Below are positions 43,591 to 52,979 of a stretch of 64,000 bases of DNA, in pieces. Position 1 is the first letter of the stretch; the number at the start of each line of letters is the position of its first letter. Both the position numbers and the translations under genes were made by a program. Location: contig CAYYUP010000024.1 of NCBI GenBank assembly GCA_964474905.1, forward strand, positions 1 to 64,000, in the 5' to 3' direction. The notes under the pieces were generated by a model, which did not search any database, was not told where the DNA came from, and saw only the letters and a list, made by a program, of their open reading frames with translations. The DNA comes from JADJRG01 sp964474905. GTDB taxonomy: Bacteria > Myxococcota_A > Polyangia > Nannocystales > Nannocystaceae.

Positions 43591-45621
43591 ACCCGGCTGG
43601 ACCCCGGGCTGGGCTGCCTGCACCGACCAATCCCAGTAATCGAGCAACACCGAGGAGTCCCAGACGCTGTCGCCGGTGTCCCAGATCGTGAAGCGGATCT
43701 CCATGGTCTCGCCCGGGGTCACATTGCCCGCCATCGTCAGCCAACCAGTGCCACCGCCGGTATAACCGAAGTGGCCGCAGGCCGAGGCGTTGACATCGAA
43801 GCCGGTGCCGATGACCTGACTCGTCGAGTTGCAGCCGTTGTAATTGCTGACGCCCCCGCACTGGCTGATCTGGCCATTTTGGCACTGGGTAAAGAGGCCG
43901 TCCGCAGTCTTCACCAGATTGACGCCCACTGGCCAGGTTTGGTTGCCGTTCTTGTAAATGGCGATGTTTTTATCGCCTGGGTTTTCGGGATCGGAGGAGT
44001 CGACCAGAGTGACAAAGAAGTCATTAAAGGCTGTGCACACGTACTCGGGGTACTCGGCGGAGTAGAAGAACATCTTCGCCGAAAACGAGTTGGCGTTGGT
44101 CGGCACCCGGATCCGCAGTTTGAGCTGCACCGGATTGAAGGCCGTGGTACCGGCGGCGCCCGGGCAACCGGGTGCATTTGGAAATGAGCCGCCGTTGGCC
44201 GCGATCCAATCGGCCGGCGCGGGGCTCGAGGTCCCAGTATTGACACCGCCCTGGTAGGCAGCGTAGTTCGGGTTGGTCTGGCCTGGGGCGGCGGCGTGGC
44301 CCGAGGAGAGCACCGCCAGGCGCTGGCCCTTTTTCGCCGGATTATTGGTGCCGAACTTATCGCGAATCGATCGCGAGTTGCTACTCGGCGAGCCCGTGCC
44401 GTCGGCGCGGGTCAGCGAGCCCGAGATCACGCCCCACTTCTTCTGCTCGATCGGCGGGTTTTCCGTAGTGAACTGGCAGAGATCGATCGCCTTGGCGTAG
44501 TCCAATGGGTTGCCCGAGTTACTCGGGAGACCGCCATCGCAGAGCGGGATTGCGTTGTCCTTGGTGCCGTCGCAATCGTCGTCGACCATGTTGTCACCGA
44601 CCTCAAAGGCACCCGGATTGACCAGCTCGGGGTTGAGGCAATTCGGACCGATCTCGTCGCAGCAATCGTTTTGACAGACCGTCCATCCGTCGCTGTCGAG
44701 ATCTGGATCCTCGTCGACAACGCCGTTGCAGTTGTCGTCGAGGTTGTTGTTGCAAAGGTCGACGAGACCGGGCAAAACCTGGCCCTCGCAGGCCCCGTAG
44801 GCGCTGCCCTCAACGTTGCAGGTGGCGAGTCCGTCCTTGCAGATGCCCTTGCCCTTGGTGCTCTGGGGGCCGGTGTAACAGGCGACCTGCGAGCCCGGCT
44901 CACAGGCGCAGTCGCCACTGACCTCGCAGCCGTTGTTGGGGTCAAGATCGCAGTCGTTGTAACCCTCCTCGCAGGGCCCAAACAGGCAGTCACCGGCCTC
45001 GCAAAGTCCATCTGCGTTGGGGTAGGGTTCGCAGAGCTGATCGCAATCGCCGCAATTGTCGAGGTCGGCGAGCACGTCGTAACAGGCGCCGCTGCAGCAC
45101 TTAAGCCCGCCATCGCAGGGCTGCTCGTCGGAGCAACCCGGCACACACTCGCCCTCCGCACAGATCGTGCCGAGCGCACAGTCGCCATCGATGAGACAGC
45201 CCTTGCAGGTGTGTGAATCGAGATCGCAGAGGGTCTGGTTGGCACAGTCGTCGTCGTCGGTGCAGCCCGGCTCACACTCGCCGCTCTCGGCATTACACCA
45301 CTCGCCCGCCGCGCAATCGCCTTGATCACACATCACCCCAGCGGTTGTGGTCGTGCTCGTGCCGCTGCTCTCGGTCTCGCCACCCGTGCTCGTATTTTCG
45401 CCGCTGTCGCTGTCGCTGCCGCCGCTCTCTGTCGTACCCGAAGAGGATCCCTCGGTCGCCGTCTCGGTCGCCGTCGCCGTCACCGTCACCGTCACCGTCG
45501 CTGTCAGCGTCGCAGTGGTCGGCACGTCCTCGGTCAAGTTGGGCTCTTCACCGCTGCAGCCGATGAGTGCGATCGTCGCGATAGAGATGAGCGACCATGA
45601 AACCCAACGTGATGAATCCAT
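43588..45621 (-). CDS. MopE-like Cys-rich surface lipoprotein
   Basis: The 677-aa protein has a lipobox LIGC (Cys22), a Thr/Ser/Gly spacer to ~95, a Cys-rich region (~95-260) with several CxxGxxC-type units, and a MopE-type metal-binding motif near 285 (LCNNNLDDNCNGVVDEDPD). A second Asp-rich copy (GDNMVDDDCDGTKDN) follows. The C-terminal ~300 residues (from AIPLCDGG) form a beta-rich domain with SAKMFFYSAEYPEYVC and FNDFFVTLVDS, which fits the choice-of-anchor type domains seen in myxobacterial exported proteins. Function is unknown; surface display and metal binding are likely. Confidence 0.8.
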   Translation of the reverse strand: MDSSRWVSWSLISIATIALIGCSGEEPNLTEDVPTTATLTATVTVTVTATATETATEGSSSGTTESGGSDSDSGENTSTGGETESSGTSTTTTAGVMCDQGDCAAGEWCNAESGECEPGCTDDDDCANQTLCDLDSHTCKGCLIDGDCALGTICAEGECVPGCSDEQPCDGGLKCCSGACYDVLADLDNCGDCDQLCEPYPNADGLCEAGDCLFGPCEEGYNDCDLDPNNGCEVSGDCACEPGSQVACYTGPQSTKGKGICKDGLATCNVEGSAYGACEGQVLPGLVDLCNNNLDDNCNGVVDEDPDLDSDGWTVCQNDCCDEIGPNCLNPELVNPGAFEVGDNMVDDDCDGTKDNAIPLCDGGLPSNSGNPLDYAKAIDLCQFTTENPPIEQKKWGVISGSLTRADGTGSPSSNSRSIRDKFGTNNPAKKGQRLAVLSSGHAAAPGQTNPNYAAYQGGVNTGTSSPAPADWIAANGGSFPNAPGCPGAAGTTAFNPVQLKLRIRVPTNANSFSAKMFFYSAEYPEYVCTAFNDFFVTLVDSSDPENPGDKNIAIYKNGNQTWPVGVNLVKTADGLFTQCQNGQISQCGGVSNYNGCNSTSQVIGTGFDVNASACGHFGYTGGGTGWLTMAGNVTPGETMEIRFTIWDTGDSVWDSSVLLDYWDWSVQAAQPGVQPG

Positions 45622-45759
45622 TGATCAAGGATAGGAGAACCACTCGATCCCAAGCAATCACTAGGAGCCCGCGCAACTACGCCCACGCCGCGCAGCTTTG
45701 TCTTCCAACAGATTCGCGCAGGCAAGCGAAACTCTGGCCAGAACAACGTAATTCGGGAC
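45622..45759. other. Short intergenic region, nothing recognised
   Basis: 138 bp between the end of the desaturase gene and the start of the MopE-like gene, both on the minus strand. It should contain the latter's promoter. No RNA gene or clear terminator is visible. Confidence 0.4.
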
Positions 45760-46719
45760 TCAACGGAGGCGAATCGCGCGAAGCAGCGCCTCGACATGAA
45801 ATGCCAGATAACCCTGAGATACATGGCAGAGCATCGGTTGCATCTCGGCATGCAGCGCCGGCACCTGATGAAACGGGATCGCCGGGTAGGCGTGGTGCGC
45901 GGCATGCAGCGGCATGTTCCACATCAGCCAGCGAACGATCCGATTGCTGATGATCGTGCGTGTGCGCTGGAGCTGGCTGCCGTGGTTTGGCAGGCCGGTA
46001 TGCTCGGCCATCAAATAGAGACCGAGGAAGAGGTGAGCTATCGGCCAAGCGGCCAAAAAATAGCTGAAGCCGTCGATCGTACGGAGGCCCAAAACCACCA
46101 ACGACACCCAGAGAACCAGCACCAAGCGGCTCTCCCAGGCGATCCGACGCCGCTTCTCCGGCCGAATAAAGGGGTAGAGCAACAACCACGCGCGGCCGTT
46201 CGGCATCAACGCAGCGCTCAATGTGAAGATCGGCTTGCCGACCAAGAGATGCTGCCCCGAGGCCAGACCGAGGTACACAAGAGGATTCCTCGGCCACCCA
46301 TCGAGGATCGCCGGCGATGCTGAGATCTCTGGATCCTCTTGGCGATCTTGGGTCTTGCGATGGTGCTGCCAGTGAAATTCGCGAAAGAACGACGGCGCCT
46401 GCAACATCAAGAACGCGCAGATGCTGGTCGCAATGTCGTTGACCCGAGCCCCGCGAAAGGCACTGCGATGACCGCACTCGTGCATGGCCGGAAAGAAAGT
46501 CGTCAGCGCCCCGCCGCAGATGATCGCCGCCGCGATCCACCACCGTGACTCGGCGACGCCGAGCTCGATCGCCAAGATGCCTGCGCCCAAAAAAACAAAG
46601 ACGCTGCTCGCGAGATGGATCGCCGCCGAGCGATCGTTACGCGCCATCAGTTGGTGCAGACGATCTTTGGCGACGAAGGGGTTTTGCTCGCTCACCGTCA
46701 TGGGTCTAAGTGCAAGCAT
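45760..46719 (-). CDS. Membrane fatty acid desaturase-family protein
   Basis: The 319-aa protein has the three histidine boxes of diiron membrane desaturases/hydroxylases: HECGH (80-84), HWQHH (116-120) and HAAHH (~275), with hydrophobic helices between them. These bind two irons and use O2 and electrons from ferredoxin or a cytochrome to desaturate or hydroxylate acyl chains or carotenoid-like lipids. Spacing and the MPLHAAHHAYP third box fit the fatty acid desaturase type, but a carotenoid enzyme cannot be excluded. Starts at ATG 46719 or 46701; neither has a clear ribosome binding site. Confidence 0.83.
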   Translation of the reverse strand: MLALRPMTVSEQNPFVAKDRLHQLMARNDRSAAIHLASSVFVFLGAGILAIELGVAESRWWIAAAIICGGALTTFFPAMHECGHRSAFRGARVNDIATSICAFLMLQAPSFFREFHWQHHRKTQDRQEDPEISASPAILDGWPRNPLVYLGLASGQHLLVGKPIFTLSAALMPNGRAWLLLYPFIRPEKRRRIAWESRLVLVLWVSLVVLGLRTIDGFSYFLAAWPIAHLFLGLYLMAEHTGLPNHGSQLQRTRTIISNRIVRWLMWNMPLHAAHHAYPAIPFHQVPALHAEMQPMLCHVSQGYLAFHVEALLRAIRLR

Positions 46720-46833
46720 AGGTTAGATGCACCGCGTAGGGCCCCCGCAGAGACCCCCTGCGACGAAGCGTCACGGATCCGGCCTCAAAAAAATACCCTC
46801 GTGAGTGCTGTGCGGTCACGACCGACGACGGGC
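46720..46833. other. Intergenic stretch before repeat pair B
   Basis: It should hold the desaturase promoter (minus strand). No other feature is recognised. Confidence 0.35.
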
Positions 46834-47050
46834 AACTGAAAACCGTGGAGGGGGAGGCGGAGGACGTCGCGGAGGCCGGACAAGAAGGGCCCCACTCTCT
46901 CAGACAGGTCGGATCGCGCGTCGACCCCTAACGGGGCCGATGCACGTCCTAGACTCATTCGCGGGGCCCTTCTCGCCCGTCCCAGCAGCAAGTCCTCCAG
47001 GCCGTGGATAGAGAGCCGGCGTGAGTAGGCATGAAGCGATTTTGCGGATC
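46834..47050 (+). repeat. Structured inverted repeat, copy 3 (left of pair B)
   Basis: Same orientation as copy 1. It keeps the block CAGACAGGTCGG, the stem GAAGGGCCCC/GGGGCCCTTC, the CGTCCTAGACTCATTCGC block and the inner hairpin CCCC/GGGG. It differs from copies 1-2 by GGAGGACGTCGCGG near the outer edge, which pairs with GTCCTCC near the inner edge. It ends with a motif resembling those at the ends of copy 1 (GGCATGAAGCG, T run, GCGG). Confidence 0.88.
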
Positions 47051-47109
47051 TCTTAATAGACAGACAGCTGGCTCGGTGAACTGTGGACGGTAAACCATTG
47101 CATCCCAAA

Positions 47110-47166
47110 GACAGTTGTACATATTATTTACATTGGCAGTGTGTACATTTTTGACAGTTTGTACTT
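47110..47166 (+). repeat. Three direct repeats of GACAGT-TGTAC type
   Basis: GACAGTTGTACAT (47110), GGCAGTGTGTACAT (47135) and GACAGTTTGTACTT (47153) lie in the AT-rich middle of pair B. Spacing is 25 and 18 bp. Such arrays are typical of protein-binding sites such as transposase or replication-protein sites; no protein is assigned. Confidence 0.5.
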
Positions 47167-47327
47167 CCCTGTGTCCTCAGCCGACTCAATCACAGATTCG
47201 ATCGCAATACCTTAATATCACCAGAGTGGTCTTTCATCAGGGTACACGAAAGCACACTACCTTGAATTAGACACTGACTCTGACATGAACTGCGAGCAAG
47301 CGAACTGGAAGTACGAGCCTCCAAAAC

Positions 47328-47545
47328 ATCGGCAAAAGGCCCCAGCCCGACTCACGCCGGCTCTCTACCCACGGCTTGGAGGACGTGTCGCTGGGACGGG
47401 CGAGGGGGGTTCGCGACCGAGTCTAGGACGTGCATCGGCCCCTTTAGGGGTCGACGCGCGTTCCGACCTGTCTGAGGAGTGGACCCCCCTCGCCCGGCCT
47501 CCGCAACGTCCTCCGCCTCTCCCCTCACGGCTTTCGTTCTAGAAA
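47328..47545 (-). repeat. Structured inverted repeat, copy 4 (right of pair B)
   Basis: Reverse orientation. The outer stem has changed on both sides compared with copies 1-3: GGGCGAGGGGG pairs with CCCCCTCGCCC over 11 bp, replacing GAAGGGCCCC/GGGGCCCTTC. GGAGGACGT/ACGTCCTCC (9 bp) pairs further out. The inner hairpin and the CAGACAGGTCGGAACGCGC and CGTCCTAGACTC blocks are kept. Confidence 0.88.
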
Positions 47546-47598
47546 CTGTTGCACCTTCTACGCGTCGGCTCTTGCCCGACTAAACACTCATCTCGAGA

Positions 47599-48087
47599 CT
47601 AACAATTCTGATGCGACTCCAGCCGCGGATCCCGGGGACCCTCGGTCGCTTCGACCTCGATACCGTGGCTCTCGAGATAGCCGATGCCATTTTCGCCTGC
47701 ATACCCGCCGGTCACAACGATCACCTTGCTGATACCAGCGTGGTGGATCAGCTTGGCGCAGAGAATGCAGGGCTCGCCGGTGACGATGATCCAGGCACCG
47801 CGGGTCGCGACACCGCTGGCCGCGGCATTGCAGATCACGTTCATCTCGGCGTGGTGACAGCCGATCTCCATACGCGTGCCGCTAACCACCTTCATCTGAT
47901 CCCTTAGACAGACCTCGCCGCCGCAGAGACTGCCACCGCCTCGGGGACCGCCGTTGTAACCGTCCATGAGAATGACATTGCGGTCGGGGTCGAGGAGCAG
48001 CGCGCCGAATTTTCGCCGCGGACAATTACTCGCCTTTGACAGCGTGAGGCATTGTTCGATCCGAATCCGTAGATGTTTGTTCTTCAT
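47599..48087 (-). CDS. dCMP deaminase-like zinc deaminase
   Basis: The 162-aa protein has the cytidine/deoxycytidylate deaminase zinc site: HAE (79-81) and PCILC (106-110), with an extra N-terminal Cys/His set (LCGGEVCLRD, CHH) as in ComEB/dCMP deaminases. These enzymes make dUMP from dCMP for dTTP synthesis; some relatives act on other substrates. ATG 48087 is preceded by GAGAG. It lies 18 bp after the carboxypeptidase gene's stop on the same strand, so the two are probably cotranscribed. Confidence 0.87.
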   Translation of the reverse strand: MKNKHLRIRIEQCLTLSKASNCPRRKFGALLLDPDRNVILMDGYNGGPRGGGSLCGGEVCLRDQMKVVSGTRMEIGCHHAEMNVICNAAASGVATRGAWIIVTGEPCILCAKLIHHAGISKVIVVTGGYAGENGIGYLESHGIEVEATEGPRDPRLESHQNC

Positions 48088-48105
48088 GATCTCTCAGCCT
48101 TGGGG

Positions 48106-49620
48106 TCACTCGTAGGCCGCGCGAAACTTCGCTTCAACGTAGTCTAGAAAGGGCTCCGGCCGTAGCGGCTCGCCCATTACCGCACACGCGAGCTGCTCGC
48201 TCGTCAGCTCTGAGCCCCGCCTGTGCACGTTCTTCTTTAGCCATGTCCTAAGAGACATGGTGTCGCCACGACTGAGCCCTTCGCGAAGATCTGGGATCGC
48301 AGACTCGGCAGCCGCAAAGATCTGGGCGGCGAGCAGCGCACCGATCGTGTAGCTCGGAAAATACCCGAAGGCGCCGCCCGACCAGTGGATGTCCTGCAGC
48401 ACGCCGACCGCATCGTCCGCAGGGCGAACGCCGAGATAGCTCTGCATCTTTGCGTTCCAGGCCTCAGTCAAATCCGAGATCGCTAGGCGCTGCGATCCTT
48501 CGGCGAATAGATCACGCTCGATCTCGTAGCGCAGCACAACGTGCAAGGGATAACTGAGTTCCTCCGCATCGACCCGGATCACATTATTAAAGTCCACTCG
48601 CGAGAGTGCCTTGACCACTGCAGGCAGCTCTGCGTCGCGATAGGCGGGCAGGCGCTCGGCCAGCCAAGGTAGGAGAAAACGCCAAAATTCCGGCGAGCGC
48701 CCGACTTGGTTCTCCATCAGCAGCGACTGGCTCTCGTGCCAGCCCATCGAGCGCGCCTGTGAGACCGGCTGATCGGCGAGCGCCGGATCGCGACCCTGCT
48801 CGTAAAGCGCGTGCCCCGTCTCGTGCATGATCGCCAACAAACCGCTGAGCAGATCCGTGTCGGTGTAGCGGCTGGTGATCCGCACATCGCTGACACCTGC
48901 ACCGCCGCAAAACGGATGCACCGCGCGATCGAGGCGACCATGGGCCCAATCAAAGCCGAGTACTCCCATCAGCTCGCGAGCCAATGCCTCTTGGGTCGCA
49001 ACCGGAATCGTCGCCCCCATCGCCGCCGGCATCGGCGGCGCCTCACGAGCACGCAACTCCTCGAGAAGCGGGCTGATGCGGGCCACCAGGGGTGCAAAGA
49101 GGCGATCGATCGCGGCGATCGTCATACCCGGTTCAAAGTCGTCGATGAGCACCTCGTAGGTCGGCCGATCGGGATCGATCGCCTCCGCTCGCCGCCGCGC
49201 CAGCTCGACCAGCTGCCCCAGGATCGGCGCGAACGCAGAGAAGTCAACGCGCTCGCGGGCCGAAACCCAAATTCCGTGGGCGGCGACAGTGGTCTCGCTC
49301 CAACGCTCGACCAACTCGGGTGTTAACCGCAGCGCCCTCCTCTGCTCGCGCAACGCCTCGCGAACGTTGGCGGCGTCGACCGCTGCGAGCCCCTCGGTCG
49401 CAGCCAACTCCCCCAACAGGCGCACAAGCTCAGGATCGCAGAGCCGCTGATGGCGAACGAGAGAGAGCGCCGCGACCTGCCGACCGCGAGCCTGGGCCGC
49501 ACCGCTCGGCATCACCACCTCCTGGTCCCAGCCGAGAATACCGAGTACTTCTTCTATGGAGCAGAGTTCGGCGAGACGGCGGCGAGTCTGCGCGAGGTCG
49601 GACGCGGTGGTCGAACGCAT
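48106..49620 (-). CDS. Carboxypeptidase Taq (metallopeptidase family M32)
   Basis: The 504-aa cytoplasmic protein has the zinc motif HETGH (266-270), and downstream GWHESQSLLMENQVGRS supplies the third ligand and the family-specific block. ILGWDQEVVMPSGAAQARG at the N-terminus is the second M32 signature. Members cut C-terminal residues from peptides and bind zinc or cobalt. ATG 49620 is chosen: upstream codons are in a 9-bp tandem repeat (EQAEQAEQA) without family similarity. Length fits the family (~500 aa). Confidence 0.92.
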   Translation of the reverse strand: MRSTTASDLAQTRRRLAELCSIEEVLGILGWDQEVVMPSGAAQARGRQVAALSLVRHQRLCDPELVRLLGELAATEGLAAVDAANVREALREQRRALRLTPELVERWSETTVAAHGIWVSARERVDFSAFAPILGQLVELARRRAEAIDPDRPTYEVLIDDFEPGMTIAAIDRLFAPLVARISPLLEELRAREAPPMPAAMGATIPVATQEALARELMGVLGFDWAHGRLDRAVHPFCGGAGVSDVRITSRYTDTDLLSGLLAIMHETGHALYEQGRDPALADQPVSQARSMGWHESQSLLMENQVGRSPEFWRFLLPWLAERLPAYRDAELPAVVKALSRVDFNNVIRVDAEELSYPLHVVLRYEIERDLFAEGSQRLAISDLTEAWNAKMQSYLGVRPADDAVGVLQDIHWSGGAFGYFPSYTIGALLAAQIFAAAESAIPDLREGLSRGDTMSLRTWLKKNVHRRGSELTSEQLACAVMGEPLRPEPFLDYVEAKFRAAYE

Positions 49621-49688
49621 CGCCGGATGATGACCCTCGCCGTCGCCAACAACAAGGGCGCGCCGATGCCCAAGCGAAGGTCGTACCT

Positions 49689-49725
49689 CCGCTTGTTCCG
49701 CTTGTTCCGCTTGTTCTGCTTGTTC
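49689..49725. repeat. 9-bp tandem repeat upstream of carboxypeptidase Taq
   Basis: About four copies of CGCTTGTTC (one with C to T change in the phase used) lie ~70 bp upstream of the carboxypeptidase start, in its promoter region. Confidence 0.85.
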
Positions 49726-49798
49726 CCCACGCTCCCGCCTATCTTCCCCAATTTGCCCGCCATCGCCCCCCACAGGCTGTTAGCGTCGACCGTCCGCG

Positions 49799-50662
49799 AT
49801 GCCCCAACCCGCCGCCACGATCCCGAGCCCGCCAAGCAAGCTCCGTCGCGGCCTCATCTTCGGCCTGCTCGCTCTGACACCACCGCTGATGCTCGCGCTC
49901 TGGAGCACCTCGATCGTCGCAGCTCTCGCACTCTTTGCTCTCGCACACGCGGCGATCCTGCTGCCGATCTTTCTTCCTCGACTCGATTGGCTCGGCCCGG
50001 TGATCACCCACTTTGAGCCGAATCCCGCCCTGGACGAGCAGCACGAACAGCACGAACACGACGAACAAAACCAAAAAACTGTCTGGTTGACGATCGACGA
50101 TGGACCTGACCCAGAGGACAGTTTGTTGATTCTTGACCTGCTCGATCGCTACCAGGCCCGAGCGACCTTCTTTGTTAAGGGAGAACTCGCGGCGGCGCAT
50201 CCTGAGGTGATCCGGGCGATGCAGAGCCGCGGCCACCAGATCGCGAACCATTCTCACACCCACCCGACGGCATTTTTCTGGTGCGCTTTGCCGGCTACCA
50301 TCGAGCGCGAGCTGCGGGCGTGCAACGCCGCGATCACGGCGGCGGGTTGCGAACGACCGACGCTCTTTCGGGCTCCCGTCGGCATCAAAAGCCCCGCCCT
50401 TCACCCGGTACTCGCTCGTCTGGGCATGCGTCTCTGCGCCTGGTCGATCCGCACCTACGACGGCGTCGCTAGCTTCGATCCCGCGGCGGTCGAAGCCCGG
50501 GTGCTCGAACAACTCCGACCGGGGGCGATCCTCTGCATGCACCAGGGCGTCCGCGATCGAAACGGCGCCCCGCTCAGCCCCGTTGGCATCGCTCGAGTGC
50601 TAGAGGCCCTGAGACGACGCGGCTATCGCTGCGTAATCCCCGCTCAAAGCCGTCTGCGCTGA
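49799..50662 (+). CDS. Membrane-anchored polysaccharide deacetylase (CE4/NodB)
   Basis: The 287-aa protein has two N-terminal hydrophobic helices (~17-60), a linker rich in His/Gln/Glu (EQHEQHEHDEQ) and a NodB domain. TIDDGPDP (98-105) is the first motif, with catalytic and metal-binding Asp; HSHTHP (151-156) supplies the metal histidines; FRAPVGIKSP, LCAWSIRTYDG and ILCMHQG are the other motifs. It should remove N-acetyl groups from a cell-envelope glycan, such as peptidoglycan or an exopolysaccharide, at the outer face of the inner membrane. It is divergent from the carboxypeptidase gene. Confidence 0.9.
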   Translation: MPQPAATIPSPPSKLRRGLIFGLLALTPPLMLALWSTSIVAALALFALAHAAILLPIFLPRLDWLGPVITHFEPNPALDEQHEQHEHDEQNQKTVWLTIDDGPDPEDSLLILDLLDRYQARATFFVKGELAAAHPEVIRAMQSRGHQIANHSHTHPTAFFWCALPATIERELRACNAAITAAGCERPTLFRAPVGIKSPALHPVLARLGMRLCAWSIRTYDGVASFDPAAVEARVLEQLRPGAILCMHQGVRDRNGAPLSPVGIARVLEALRRRGYRCVIPAQSRLR

Positions 50663-50807
50663 CCATCGCGGCCCTGTACGCCCCCGCGGGAATACCGCGC
50701 GCGGCTCCGTGTTCACAACGCCTCTGCGGTGCCCGCTGCCGCGCCGCGTTGTGCGAACGCCCTGGTTGACGCTCCGGTGCGCGGTTGTTAGCGTCGCGCG
50801 CCCCTCG

Positions 50808-52958
50808 ATGCTCAAATCCAAGCAATTGCGAACCCGGAGCCTCTCACACACCTGGAGTGCCTGGCTCTCTCGCCTCGGCCCCTTCGCTGTCGCTGTGCTC
50901 GCGCTGACGCTCGGCGATAGCGCGATGGCGGGACCCGGCATGGGCGGCGGCGGCATGGGCGGAATGGGCGGTGGCGGTGCCGGCGGAGGCCCCGGCGCTG
51001 GCAAGGACAAAAAAGACGGACCCGCCGAGGCCGCGCCCAAGGACAAGAAGGCGCTGCAACCCATCGATCCGGTGCCGGCCCAACCGAGAGGTCTGCGTCG
51101 CCTCCAGCTCTTCGAGTTGCACGGCTACATGCGAACCCGCGGCGACTATTTTCACCGCATGGACATGGGCCTGGGCGACGGACTTATCACCGGCGATCCC
51201 AACGAGACGATCGACATCGACAACAAGTTTAAGCCGCCGCCGGCCACCCAAGCGGAGACCACCTCCGACGGCACTCTGCGCACGAGCGACGCTGACTGCA
51301 TCCAAGGTGTGGTCGCCAACGGGCTGAGTGTAAACAAGGCGCAGACCCGCTGCGGCCGGCGCAACGGGCATGCCAGCGCCAACATGCGCCTCCGCCTAGA
51401 GCCCACTCTGCACATCACCGACATGGTCCGGGTGCACTCGCAGATCGACCTGCTCGACAACGTCGTCTTGGGCTCGACGCCCGACTCGTTCCGCGGCGAC
51501 AACCCCTGGGCGCCACTCGACATCTACACCCGCACCCAGATGCCGCCGAGCGATGGCAGCAACTCGTTCTCCGACTCGATCACCGTCAAGCGGGCCTACG
51601 GCGAGATCCAATTCGGCTGGGGCCTAAACCTCAAGTTCGGCCGCATGCCCCATCACTGGGGCATGGGCGTCGTCGCTAACGACGGCCGCGGCTACTACCG
51701 AGGCGAGCGCGGTGACATCACCCGCATGCTCGACATGGATTACGGCGACTCGGTCGACTCGGTCCGCTTAGGCGTCGACTTTGGCAAGGACCGCCGCCGC
51801 ACCCACCGACTCGAGGCATCGTGGGACTGGGCCTCGTCGGGGCCGACAACCGCCCAGATCCTCGGACCTACGTGGGCCTCGGCCAACAACGTCGGCCAAG
51901 ATTTCAGCGTCGAGAAATTCGACAACGTCTACCAGTGGCGCCTGTCGATCGAGCGCCGCGACGATCCCGACATGCTGCGGCGTAAGCTCGCGCTTGGCAG
52001 CCCGGTGGTCAACTACGGCGTCATCGCCTGGCTCCGCTACCAAAACCTCGACCGGGTCACCGGTGCACCCGGGCTCGGCGACGGCCTGGGCACCCATGCC
52101 ACCTGGGCCGACGCCAGTTCCGACGACGGCCTGGGCCGCTACGGCGAGGCCCTGGGCAACGGCGATGTCGACGCCAACGGCGACGATGCCCACCAAAATT
52201 ACACCAACCTTCTGGTCCACCGAAAAGCCCTGGTGGTCACCCCAGACCTTTGGCTGCGGGTCAATTGGCGCACTCTCCGGGTCGAGTTCGAGGTCGCTGG
52301 CGTCTTCGGCCGCTTCAACCAACGCGACCTCGCCGAGAGTCCCGCGGAGGACAACCTTGTGCTCGAGGATGTCGGCGACAGCCAACTCCAACCCAATACG
52401 ATCGCCCAGGTCGGCTACGCGCTCGAGTTTAAGTACGGCCTTTTTAAAGACCGCTTCCACCTCGGCTTTGATCAGGGCTTCGCCTCCGGTGACGATGCCG
52501 GCGGCACCAACCGCAACGCCCAGAGCCCGCTCGGCATCGACGGCAACCGCTACCACACGGCCTTCCGCTTCAACCCCGCGTACATGCAGGATCTCCTGCT
52601 CTTCCGCGAGGTCCTGGGCACCGCCTCCAACGCCGCCTACTTCCGCCCTTGGGCCGCGTTTTACTTCCTGCAAAACAACGTGTCCGGGCGCCTCGACATC
52701 CAGTACGCGCTCGCCCAAAAGACTCAGTCGACCTTCGGCAACAAGTACTCCTGGGGCCTCGAGATCGACGGCGCTGTCCGCTATCACGACACCCACGAGC
52801 CGATCTTTGTCCAGCTCCAATACGGCGTGCTCTTTCCCTTTGGCGCCTTCGATCGACCGCCGACGCTCTATCCCCAAAGTGGCGACAACGTCGTGCCCAA
52901 CGGCGGCGACGCCAAGGCGGTGCAGACCGTTCAGGCCATGGTGGGGATCAAGTTCTAG
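50808..52958 (+). CDS. Outer-membrane beta-barrel protein, myxobacterial TIGR04551-like
   Basis: The 716-aa protein has a signal peptide (hydrophobic core PFAVAVLALTLG, cleavage near SAMAG) and a Gly/Met-rich stretch (GGGGMGGMGGGGAGG), then a beta-rich body with many aromatic alternating strands (LKFGRMPHHWGMGV, YQWRLSIERRDD, FEVAGVFGRFN) and a C-terminal GIKF ending, typical of barrel proteins. The RLQLFELHGYMRTRGDYFHR opening and overall plan recall the TIGR04551 family from myxobacteria. I judge the family by memory, not by search. ATG 50808 gives a proper signal peptide; the frame is open to 50709. It lies 22 bp upstream of radA on the same strand. Confidence 0.7.
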   Translation: MLKSKQLRTRSLSHTWSAWLSRLGPFAVAVLALTLGDSAMAGPGMGGGGMGGMGGGGAGGGPGAGKDKKDGPAEAAPKDKKALQPIDPVPAQPRGLRRLQLFELHGYMRTRGDYFHRMDMGLGDGLITGDPNETIDIDNKFKPPPATQAETTSDGTLRTSDADCIQGVVANGLSVNKAQTRCGRRNGHASANMRLRLEPTLHITDMVRVHSQIDLLDNVVLGSTPDSFRGDNPWAPLDIYTRTQMPPSDGSNSFSDSITVKRAYGEIQFGWGLNLKFGRMPHHWGMGVVANDGRGYYRGERGDITRMLDMDYGDSVDSVRLGVDFGKDRRRTHRLEASWDWASSGPTTAQILGPTWASANNVGQDFSVEKFDNVYQWRLSIERRDDPDMLRRKLALGSPVVNYGVIAWLRYQNLDRVTGAPGLGDGLGTHATWADASSDDGLGRYGEALGNGDVDANGDDAHQNYTNLLVHRKALVVTPDLWLRVNWRTLRVEFEVAGVFGRFNQRDLAESPAEDNLVLEDVGDSQLQPNTIAQVGYALEFKYGLFKDRFHLGFDQGFASGDDAGGTNRNAQSPLGIDGNRYHTAFRFNPAYMQDLLLFREVLGTASNAAYFRPWAAFYFLQNNVSGRLDIQYALAQKTQSTFGNKYSWGLEIDGAVRYHDTHEPIFVQLQYGVLFPFGAFDRPPTLYPQSGDNVVPNGGDAKAVQTVQAMVGIKF

Positions 52959-52979
52959 CGGCGGCCGAACTCCCCGCTA

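Larger units (their letters stand above)
46834..47545. mobile_element. Gene-free inverted-repeat element (MITE-like), pair B
   Basis: Two ~215-bp inverted copies of the repeat that bounds the 22-27 kb cassette face each other across ~280 bp of AT-richer DNA. There is no coding sequence. The design (long inverted termini, short non-coding middle) recalls a miniature inverted-repeat element or a remnant that has lost its cargo. The middle carries three TGTAC-type direct repeats. Confidence 0.45.
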
